34,355 nucleotides of DNA from [Phormidium] sp. LEGE 05292 (GTDB taxonomy: Bacteria > Cyanobacteriota > Cyanobacteriia > Cyanobacteriales > Aerosakkonemataceae): assembly GCF_015207735.1 (NCBI RefSeq), contig NZ_JADEWG010000072.1:1-34355 (forward strand). The letters run 5' to 3'. Position numbers and translations under genes: made by a program. The notes beneath the pieces were generated by a model. The model saw only the letters and a list, made by a program, of their open reading frames with translations. It made no database searches and was not told the origin of the DNA. Below, in pieces: positions 1 through 6,262 of this stretch (within the stretch, counting starts at the first letter, position 1; each line of letters starts with the position of its first letter).

Positions 1-41
1 TGAGTTGTTTTCCCTTGCGCTTTAAACTCTAGAACTATCAT
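1..41 (-). CDS. tnpB: TnpB-like protein, N-terminal fragment cut by the window edge
   Basis: An ATG on the minus strand at 41-39 opens a frame of 13 codons reading MIVLEFKAQGKTT, after which the window ends. This opening (VLEFK followed by a Lys/Gly-rich stretch) is typical of TnpB/OrfB proteins of IS200/IS605-type elements, the RNA-guided nucleases related to Cas12. The identical start occurs in the opposite direction at the right edge. Only the start is visible, so completeness and activity cannot be judged. Confidence 0.6.
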   Translation of the reverse strand, partial: MIVLEFKAQGKTT

Positions 42-127
42 TTGACGTGGAAAACCTCTACGGCGTTTAGCCTAACACAATTAAAGCCGTCCTGCAAGGA
101 CGGGGCTTGTACCCATGTTTTTGGTCA
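1..127. repeat. Left copy of a 127-bp perfect inverted repeat (IS200/IS605-type element end)
   Basis: Every base of this segment is the reverse complement of the last 127 bases of the window; identity stops at base 128. It contains a hairpin with 7-bp arms (CCGTCCT/AGGACGG) at about 93-110 and, on the minus strand, the start of a TnpB-like reading frame. This is what the left end of a tnpB-carrying IS200/IS605-type element looks like. The two copies face outward in opposite directions, which suggests the sequence was cut where a multicopy element could not be crossed during assembly. Confidence 0.85.
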
Positions 128-129
128 GA

Positions 130-194
130 AATGTTTTTTTTAACTGTCTTAACTTTCCTTGTATTCTCCTGAAAATCGTGAAATATTAAAACCA
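130..194 (+). repeat. 65-bp dispersed repeat, copy 1
   Basis: This stretch matches the reverse complement of 7894-7958 at about 9 of every 10 bases. It contains the near-palindromic core TTAACTGTCTTAA and, further on, CTCCTGAAAAT and GTGAAATATTAAA. A shorter relative with the same core lies at 11747-11759. It begins three bases after the end of the terminal inverted repeat and is upstream of the lectin-like gene. The nature of the repeat is unknown; it could be the end of a mobile element or a spread regulatory segment. Confidence 0.6.
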
Positions 195-406
195 TGAAGT
201 GCGCTCTCGATAACTTTCAAGCGGCTTCCAATAAAACATTTGTCACGTTGGACACTTTAAGCCAGCCACTATATGTGCTACTGCAATAGTACTCTGCCTA
301 AGCCTAATATTTTGAGGCAGACGCTGTTGTGCTGAGTTGTCTTTTGCGTTGACAAAAACGCGCACTCATTCATTTTCAAAATCCACTAGTTTTAAGAGTT
401 TCAATC

Positions 407-1264
407 ATGGCAAGCACACCTCTAGCAACTCAGACCTCAACCAATGACACACAATTAACATCTGTGTATACAGTTGCCAAGTTTGCATCGGGAAGAACCC
501 AACCAGGTGCAACAAATTGGCAAAAAGAAAACGATTATGTTTTTGTGGATGTTGACACTAGTGCTGCTGGGTTTGCTCAGACACCGATATATGTAACATC
601 AATTGCTGGCGATAGCAACCATTACGGAACCACTGGAGCTAGCTCTGTCTATAAAGCTACTGCCACAGGCTTTCGTGTTTATATTAGGTGGGAGAAAGAC
701 TACAAAACCGAAGCCCTGACAGCAGAAATAGCCAATAGTTATAAATGGCATATCAATTGGATTGGGTTTGAGCCTTTCTCACAAGCAGGGCAAGGAACCA
801 GCACCCAAACATCTCCGACAACTACTCAGCCCACACCACTTCCTGCGGCAGGAAAGTACTACTACATTGTCGCCAAGCATAGTGGTAAAACTATAGCTGT
901 TAAAAATGCTAGTCAAGACAATGAGGCCAATATCATACAATATCAGGCAACAGGCGATAACCATAAATTTCAGTTTCAAGATGCCGGTGATGGTTATTTC
1001 TACATTGTCGCCAAGCATAGTGGTAAAACTATAGCTGTTAAAGGTGCTAGTAAGGACAATGAGGCCAATATCATACAATATCAGGAAAAAGGCGATAACC
1101 ATAAATTTAAGTTAGAAAATGCTGGTGATGGTTATTTCTACATTGTTGCCAAACATAGTGGTAAAACTATAGCTGTTAAAGATGCTAGTAAGGACAATGA
1201 GGCCAATATCATACAATATCAGGAAACAGGCGATAACCATAAATGGAAACTTGAGGCTGTGTAG
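407..1264 (+). CDS. Beta-trefoil (ricin B-type) lectin-like protein
   Basis: The protein has 285 residues, no signal peptide and no membrane segment. Residues 1-125 form a domain I do not recognise with confidence; its aromatic, strand-rich pattern (VFVDVD, FRVYIRW, WHINWIGFEP) suggests a beta-sandwich. A Thr/Pro/Gln-rich linker at about 126-146 follows. The C-terminal part, about 148-285, is three copies of a 46-residue unit with YIVAKHSGKTIAVK, DNEANIIQYQ and GDNHK(F/W), which fits the three lobes of a RICIN/CBM13 beta-trefoil in which NHKW stands in for the QxW motif. The likely role is carbohydrate binding; the ligand is unknown. The ATG at 407 has only a weak ribosome-binding sequence. 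The gene stands alone on the plus strand and is followed by a probable terminator. Confidence 0.7.
   Translation: MASTPLATQTSTNDTQLTSVYTVAKFASGRTQPGATNWQKENDYVFVDVDTSAAGFAQTPIYVTSIAGDSNHYGTTGASSVYKATATGFRVYIRWEKDYKTEALTAEIANSYKWHINWIGFEPFSQAGQGTSTQTSPTTTQPTPLPAAGKYYYIVAKHSGKTIAVKNASQDNEANIIQYQATGDNHKFQFQDAGDGYFYIVAKHSGKTIAVKGASKDNEANIIQYQEKGDNHKFKLENAGDGYFYIVAKHSGKTIAVKDASKDNEANIIQYQETGDNHKWKLEAV
864..1254 (+). repeat. Three direct repeats of 138 bp inside the lectin gene
   Basis: The sequence ACATTGT(C/T)GCCAA starts at 864, 1002 and 1140, giving an exact 138-bp (46-codon) period. The units are nearly identical at the DNA level, including at third codon positions. This points to recent duplication or gene conversion of the lobes rather than an ancient trefoil. 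Units 2 and 3 are closest to each other. Confidence 0.9.
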
Positions 1265-1644
1265 TTAAGCCCTTCATCCTGCTTCTTGTAAATAACAACT
1301 GACCTTCTCTTCGACCGACTCCTTCAAAATTGGGGGTCGTTTTGCAATGATTGTCCAGATTGAATCCAAACCAAGCTGGCTTTTTCTATCCGGGTAGCCA
1401 CCGAGATACCGATACCGTTGACGAAATATTGCTTAACATAAAAACGCCGAATTTAGTCCTGTTTGATGGAGTGTTGGGGAGATGGTCAATCTTGAGTATT
1501 TAGATGCGTTCGCCCTGCCCTCTTGAGGCTCTTGGAGAAAACTGCTGCATTCTTAATAAATGTTTTAGTCCAAAAATTCCTACTTCTAATTCGACAATAA
1601 AATAGGTGATTTCCTCATTCAGTAATGCTCATTTTGGCTCCTGA
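1265..1644. other. Intergenic region between lectin and SxtA-like genes
   Basis: These 380 bases separate two genes pointing toward each other. Apart from the hairpin at 1316-1343 I see no RNA gene or repeat. A plus-strand frame without a start codon (about 1345-1500, ending in TAG) has a protein-like composition and could be a decayed fragment, but I cannot assign it. Confidence 0.4.
1316..1343 (+). terminator. Probable rho-independent terminator after the lectin gene
   Basis: CGACTCC (1316-1322) pairs with GGGGTCG (1333-1339) through seven base pairs, one of them a T-G wobble. The loop is ten bases and is followed by TTTT. It lies about 50 bases after the stop codon at 1264 on the same strand. 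Confidence 0.5.
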
Positions 1645-4131
1645 TTATGTCTGCTCTTTCATTGCTGAATTAATATTTTTATTTAAATAACTTATGATAT
1701 TGTTTGCAGTGTCATACTGCCCAAAAAACTTGGAATCGAGTTGTACTTTGAAACGCTTTTCTAGGAGAGCTTGGAGTTCCAATAAATCTAGGGAATCTAA
1801 TCCCATCTCCACAAGCTTTTTGGAGCTTCCATAAGCTGCTTGATATTGAGAACCCATTATCTGAGAGATACATTCTTCAACGATATCGCAAACAGTTTCA
1901 TTTTCTATTGATTGAAACCTGGTATTTAGTGTTTCTTCAATTAAAGATGGATCGGGCCAGTTTTTTCCACTTAAAAAGTTATTTTTGACTGCTGATTCAG
2001 TAGATTTGCTTTGGCGTGTGTGCAAGTTATATTCAATTAAAATTCCGGTTCCTTGATTGTCCGTATCTTCTGGACGATAGTTGGGGATAATTCCTTTGAT
2101 TTTGGCTCCTCCCAACTCGTGGAATCGCACGATCGGATCTAAAATTTGACCTTGCTCATTTCGCAGTTTCAGGTATTCTGTAATTGGTAGATGAGAGTAA
2201 TTAACATATTTTTTACAACGAGTTACACCTACTACACTTTCAATACCGCTTCTTAGGGTGCAGTATTGAAGCATAAACTCGCGCAATTGATCGCCCAGTC
2301 CTCGTTCCTGAAATTCGGGGAGAACATTTATGGCTAGCAATTGGATAACTGTTCCTTGCGGATTTTGGAGTGACGGCACTTGCTGGTAAGTCGTATTTTG
2401 TAGAATTGCAGCGTTGGTAATCCTTTGAGAATACATTACAGCGACAATTTGTTCATTCCAAACTACAACCAGATGCCCGTTTGGGTTACGCTCAATTCTT
2501 TGTTGGATGTCATTAGCAGACGCTCGTAAATGTTCTGGCCAACACTGGGTTTCTAAGTTGATTAAAGCAGGCAAATCTGATAAATGTGGATGACGAATTT
2601 TGTAAGGTCTGTTTTCAAAGTAGTTGAGGGTGATGCGGGTAAAGGAAAAAGTCTTCGGGTATTTTGCAGAAAAATTTATTTTTGGAAATAGACCAACTTC
2701 CGCCGCAGCCATGAGAAAAACTCCGGCTTCTATAAGATATTGTTGAGAAAACCCTTGAACAGCATCGAAATGCAAGTTTTCACTTTTGTTGAGAAATTGG
2801 TAAACTATTTCCGGTTCCAAACAGTGAACTTCCAAAATAATTAACCCATGCTTGGTGGGTATAGAAGACCATTTTTTTAGGTGTTCTACCAAGCTTTGTA
2901 TCATGATATGGGGAGGAATAGATGCGCCAGAGCGATCGACATAAACTCCTTGATAGGGTATGTGTTTGCGAATTTCCAGTTGCTCTATTTTCTCAGGCCA
3001 GATAAAGGGGCGGTCGTGATCTAGGAATGAGCGGATATGTAGAATATTCTCTGGCTCGTCAATTCCATGAGCCTTTAAATCTTCCACCATTTGTTCCGGC
3101 TGCCCAATATCTCCCGGCAAAACTATATGAGGAAGGTCAGCAAGAGTTTTAGTACTAGCTGTTAAAGAAGCTTCATTATAATCTACCCCAATCAACAATA
3201 AAGGATATTGTTCGATTGCTTTGCCTCTAGCAGACCTGAAACGAATAGTTTCCCACACTCGTTTCAAGAGAGTTCCATCACCACACCCCATATCGGCAAT
3301 ATATTTAGGCTGTTCTTCTAAGGGAAAGCGATCGAATATAGAGAGAATGCTTTCTTCAAGGTCGGTAAAATACTTTTGGTGTTGAAATCCGCTACCAATT
3401 ACATTCAAAGTACGATCGATATGGCTTTCTTGACCTAAAGCATCTCTTTGGAATACTGAAAGACAATCGCCAAACAATACGTCATCCATACGGCATAACA
3501 TAGGCTTATAGGAAGCGACTACGGCAGTATTTAAAGCCCGCTCCTTAATAAACTTACCCACTTGAGTGAAAGTCCAATGACCTGTTTTAAGCTCAATCCA
3601 ACCAAGGTTAGCAAATAACTCGATTAAATCTTTTTGAATCGAAGAATTGAGTGAGGAGAATAAAGGTTTTGTTTGGGAGTCTTCAAACAAGTTGTGCTTA
3701 TGGAGTGCCAGCAACAGTGGAATAACTAAAAGTCCATCTAAAAAATCCGCAATTAAGAGGTTATCTGTATTCCATCGTTGGCAAGAGTACTCAATCCATT
3801 TTCTAAGCAAATCTGGCCGTTCTCCTTGTAAGTATGATTCTATTGACAGGAGATACAACTGAAGGACATCTTCTGGAATTGCCTGATAACCGAATGCTTC
3901 TGGAGTCAAAGAGTATTTACCCTGCTCGTTTCGAGAAAGCAAATTCAGAGATTCAAGCAACCTCAAAGCCACCTGAAAATGTCCATTATTCGCTTTCAGT
4001 TCTTCGCTCATTTGCTCACAAGAAAGAGTTTTTTCACGGGCAAGTAAATCGAAAAAACCTCTTTTTTTACAGGCGATAATAACTGGAATAGCTACAAATC
4101 CGTGGTTATATGTATTGATAATTTCTAACAT
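1645..4131 (-). CDS. sxtA-like: SxtA-like polyketide starter protein: methyltransferase-GNAT-ACP, without the AONS domain
   Basis: Counted from the ATG at 4131 the protein has 828 residues. That start is preferred over a TTG 33 bases upstream because GGAG lies seven bases before it and because SxtA begins with the same pattern (M-L-x-x-I-N-x-Y-x-H-G-F-V-A). Residues 1-250 form the helical lid region. A SAM-dependent methyltransferase core follows, with motif I DMGCGDGTLL at about 279. A GNAT domain spans about 507-690. The C-terminus is an acyl carrier protein with GLDSLDLLEL, where Ser780 is the phosphopantetheine site. The order and many local motifs match SxtA domains A1-A3 of saxitoxin synthesis. 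By analogy with SxtA and AprA/CurA-type loading modules it would methylate malonyl-ACP and decarboxylate it to propionyl-ACP. SxtA normally continues into a PLP-dependent class II aminotransferase-like (AONS) domain; here the protein stops soon after the ACP. It is third in a same-strand group with the YrdC-like and LeuA-like genes, 218 bases after the former. The function here is inferred. Confidence 0.85.
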   Translation of the reverse strand: MLEIINTYNHGFVAIPVIIACKKRGFFDLLAREKTLSCEQMSEELKANNGHFQVALRLLESLNLLSRNEQGKYSLTPEAFGYQAIPEDVLQLYLLSIESYLQGERPDLLRKWIEYSCQRWNTDNLLIADFLDGLLVIPLLLALHKHNLFEDSQTKPLFSSLNSSIQKDLIELFANLGWIELKTGHWTFTQVGKFIKERALNTAVVASYKPMLCRMDDVLFGDCLSVFQRDALGQESHIDRTLNVIGSGFQHQKYFTDLEESILSIFDRFPLEEQPKYIADMGCGDGTLLKRVWETIRFRSARGKAIEQYPLLLIGVDYNEASLTASTKTLADLPHIVLPGDIGQPEQMVEDLKAHGIDEPENILHIRSFLDHDRPFIWPEKIEQLEIRKHIPYQGVYVDRSGASIPPHIMIQSLVEHLKKWSSIPTKHGLIILEVHCLEPEIVYQFLNKSENLHFDAVQGFSQQYLIEAGVFLMAAAEVGLFPKINFSAKYPKTFSFTRITLNYFENRPYKIRHPHLSDLPALINLETQCWPEHLRASANDIQQRIERNPNGHLVVVWNEQIVAVMYSQRITNAAILQNTTYQQVPSLQNPQGTVIQLLAINVLPEFQERGLGDQLREFMLQYCTLRSGIESVVGVTRCKKYVNYSHLPITEYLKLRNEQGQILDPIVRFHELGGAKIKGIIPNYRPEDTDNQGTGILIEYNLHTRQSKSTESAVKNNFLSGKNWPDPSLIEETLNTRFQSIENETVCDIVEECISQIMGSQYQAAYGSSKKLVEMGLDSLDLLELQALLEKRFKVQLDSKFFGQYDTANNIISYLNKNINSAMKEQT

Positions 4132-4349
4132 GACTGCTCTCCAAAAAGGTTGAATTATTGACAAATTCGTTAAAAGAAATACTAGATTTTAAAAATATTT
4201 TTTGACTAAATAACCTTTTCTTAAAACAACGTCCTTAATCTAAGCTTCCAAATCATCTCAATTCAATGGAACAGACGCTTTCGCGGCTGTGTCCTCACCG
4301 ATAACTTGAGCCGCATAACGATAAAGCTTACCAACCGCCCTGTTAGCTT

Positions 4350-4985
4350 TTATTCCAGGTCTAGCTGCTGTATACCCTTGCGCTTAATAGAAAGTTTGCC
4401 AGTCGGCGAGACCATGACCATTGTTGTCGATCCATGCCGTTGATGCCTGTCCCGAAAATGATCTCCATCTACCAGGAGCAATCTAAATTCAGGGTTGCCA
4501 AATTCCTTAAACTGGGCTTGTACATCTGTGCAGAACTGCTTTGGCTCCATCTTTGTCACGTTTCCACTGCTAACATACAGTGAAGGAAATTTAAGGCATA
4601 ATTGCTGTAATCCAGCCAAATGAGCAGCAAACAACAGAACATGATTGTTAGTTAAAGAGGGCTGAAGAAATGCTGGCACCTCAATGTCGTTTTTGACTGG
4701 ACATAGCACAGTCATCTTTTTTTCTATGAGGCATTCTTCAGCGATTTCCATGCCGTGTTGGTCGAGATTGAAATATTGTTTTACAGTCTCGAATGTTCCG
4801 ATAAAAGAAGCTACATATTGATCGATCGATCTACATTTCAGGCCATTGACTATTACCTGAGAAATAGCCACTACCACGTATGGCAAGGGAGAAGGATTAG
4901 GCAAGACAACAGGCTGTCCTTCGCTCAGGTGCCGTTCGATTTCTGGAAGTGCTTCATCGCCGTATTTAATAACAGTGACATCCAA
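4350..4985 (-). CDS. Atypical YrdC/Sua5-fold protein
   Basis: The protein has 211 residues, close to single-domain YrdC proteins. The family pattern is recognisable but altered. LPNPSPLPYVVVA sits where YrdC has its PT(D/E)T-x-YGL strand. LKCRS resembles the K-x-R motif. SSGNVTKMEPKQF corresponds to the S-A-N-x-S-G region. The tail GSTTMVMVSPTGKLSIKRKG matches the usual P-S-T-V-V end. YrdC/Sua5 enzymes form threonylcarbamoyl-AMP for tRNA t6A, and related domains make carbamoyl-adenylates in HypF and some carbamoyltransferases. The departures and the biosynthetic neighbours suggest a specialised role rather than t6A synthesis, but this is inference. The start is TTG at 4985, four bases after the stop of the LeuA-like gene, with AAGGAG inside that gene's last codons, so translation is probably coupled. 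Confidence 0.6.
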   Translation of the reverse strand: MDVTVIKYGDEALPEIERHLSEGQPVVLPNPSPLPYVVVAISQVIVNGLKCRSIDQYVASFIGTFETVKQYFNLDQHGMEIAEECLIEKKMTVLCPVKNDIEVPAFLQPSLTNNHVLLFAAHLAGLQQLCLKFPSLYVSSGNVTKMEPKQFCTDVQAQFKEFGNPEFRLLLVDGDHFRDRHQRHGSTTMVMVSPTGKLSIKRKGIQQLDLE

Positions 4986-4989
4986 TGTC

Positions 4990-6120
4990 TTACATCTCCT
5001 TAACTAACCGGAGTAGCGTATCGTCAGATACCGTACCTTCTTTCTCGGAAGCTTCCATGACTTTTGAGTAAAGAATATGAAAATTTATGGACGAAGTTTC
5101 TACACCAATCTCTTGCAGTTTTTCACGCAGGCCAGCAAGTCCGCTGTGTCTTCCAACAGTAGACTGAATATTACGGCCAATAAATTTCGGATCGAATGTG
5201 CTGTTTTGAATGTTTTGAGCAAGTGAATGGTGTATGCCTGTTTCAACAGTAAAAGTGTCTGGGCCAACAAACGGTTGATTCGATCCAAATTGGAAACCAG
5301 TCAGCTTGCTCACCTCGCAAGCAATTTTGTAAAGGCTGTCAAGACGGCAGCCACATTCAAATAAAGGATTATCTTTCTCAAAATAACTGGCGTATGCCAG
5401 AATCTGTTCGAGTGCTGTATTTCCACCAGCATCACCCATTCCCCCAATAGTTGCTTCTACCTGATTGGCACCAGCTTTAATCGCTGCCACAGTATTAGCA
5501 AGGGCAAGCCCCATATTATTGTGACAATGAATAGATATATCGATACCTGTCGGTAAGTTCTCTTTAATGAAACTCACCAAAGATGCGAGACTATCTGGAT
5601 TGAGAGTACTCTGACTATCTGCGATCGCTATACATCTGGCACCAGCATCTGCTACTTCGCAAGCCAATTCACGCAGAAAATTCCTGTCTCTGTTACCACT
5701 GTAAACCAGATAATACTGTACAGCCGGAAAAATATCCCGCCCATAGCTGACTGCCTCCCGCGATGAATCAATGACTCTTTTGTAGATATTGGTGTCATTC
5801 GCATAGCGAGTGTATAATTCGTATGGCATTACCCATGTCGTCAATCTAGAGCGGTCTATCTGATGTTTCACCGCACTGTAAGCTGCTTTAATGTCCTCTG
5901 GTATATGTCTAGCCAATACGCTTAACTGGACTTTGTTGGTTGCATCAGCGATCGCATAAGCACCCTCCCAATCAAGCGTTGAGGCAACGGGAAATCCTGC
6001 ATCAATTATATCGACACCCATCGCTTCTAGTGAGACTGCAATATCAGCTTTCTGCCTGGGCTTAAGATGAATAAATGCCGCTTGTTCTCCGTCTCGCAAT
6101 GTAGTTTCAAAAATTTTCAT
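4990..6120 (-). CDS. LeuA/NifV-like acyltransferase (2-isopropylmalate/homocitrate synthase family, DRE-TIM)
   Basis: The protein has 376 residues from the ATG at 6120, which has GAGG six bases upstream; an upstream in-frame extension to 6180 would run into the mobile element and is unlikely. TTLRDGEQ at residues 6-13 is the DRE-TIM signature with the metal-binding Asp. IHCHNN carries the metal ligands His198 and His200, and a Gly-rich GGMGDAGGN follows. Relatives condense an acyl-CoA with a 2-oxo acid: LeuA, CimA, NifV, and HphA in homophenylalanine synthesis. The C-terminal LeuA feedback domain is missing, so it has the length of NifV-type enzymes. Substrates cannot be read from the sequence. 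It is the first gene of the group with the YrdC-like and SxtA-like genes, so an acyl-ACP made by the latter is a possible donor. The tnpB element lies directly upstream and may have displaced the native promoter. Confidence 0.75.
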   Translation of the reverse strand: MKIFETTLRDGEQAAFIHLKPRQKADIAVSLEAMGVDIIDAGFPVASTLDWEGAYAIADATNKVQLSVLARHIPEDIKAAYSAVKHQIDRSRLTTWVMPYELYTRYANDTNIYKRVIDSSREAVSYGRDIFPAVQYYLVYSGNRDRNFLRELACEVADAGARCIAIADSQSTLNPDSLASLVSFIKENLPTGIDISIHCHNNMGLALANTVAAIKAGANQVEATIGGMGDAGGNTALEQILAYASYFEKDNPLFECGCRLDSLYKIACEVSKLTGFQFGSNQPFVGPDTFTVETGIHHSLAQNIQNSTFDPKFIGRNIQSTVGRHSGLAGLREKLQEIGVETSSINFHILYSKVMEASEKEGTVSDDTLLRLVKEM

Positions 6121-6145
6121 AAGAAACCTCACGGGAGTTTGGAAA

Positions 6146-6166
6146 CCCCTGGTTTCAAACCAGGGG
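6146..6166. repeat. Hairpin CCCCTGGTTT/AAACCAGGGG at the left end of the tnpB element
   Basis: Two 10-base arms pair perfectly around a single C. The shape and sequence (CCCCT, a GG pair, TTTC, AGGGGAGG) resemble the right-end hairpin at 7559-7579. It could therefore be the left end of this element or a remnant right end of a related one. Confidence 0.6.
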
Positions 6167-6175
6167 AGGAAAAAC

Positions 6176-6203
6176 GACACTGTGGGATAAATCCCACAGT
6201 GTC
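6176..6203. repeat. 13-bp perfect hairpin with a 2-base loop
   Basis: GACACTGTGGGAT pairs without mismatch with ATCCCACAGTGTC around AA. It lies 60 bases upstream of tnpB and could be the subterminal hairpin recognised by TnpA, or could block read-through from outside. Confidence 0.65.
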
Positions 6204-6222
6204 CCAGTCTTGACTAAATCAT

Positions 6223-6256
6223 ACTCTCGCTGTAAGCTAGCAGTTGCAGCGAGAGT
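6223..6256. repeat. 10-bp hairpin just upstream of tnpB
   Basis: ACTCTCGCTG (6223-6232) pairs with CAGCGAGAGT (6247-6256). The second arm ends six bases before the tnpB start codon at 6263 and so covers its ribosome-binding region; pairing could restrain tnpB translation. Confidence 0.55.
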
Positions 6257-6262
6257 TAATTT

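Noticed and set aside
1645-4131. Evidence that the organism makes saxitoxin
   Set aside because: Only A1-A3-like domains are present; the AONS domain and other sxt genes (amidinotransferase, carbamoyltransferase, dioxygenases) are not in the window.
4258-4383. Minus-strand frame without start codon (GIKANRAVGKLYRYAAQVIG...) between the YrdC-like and SxtA-like genes
   Set aside because: The composition is protein-like and it may be a remnant, but it is short, has no start, overlaps the end of the YrdC-like gene in another frame, and I recognise no family.
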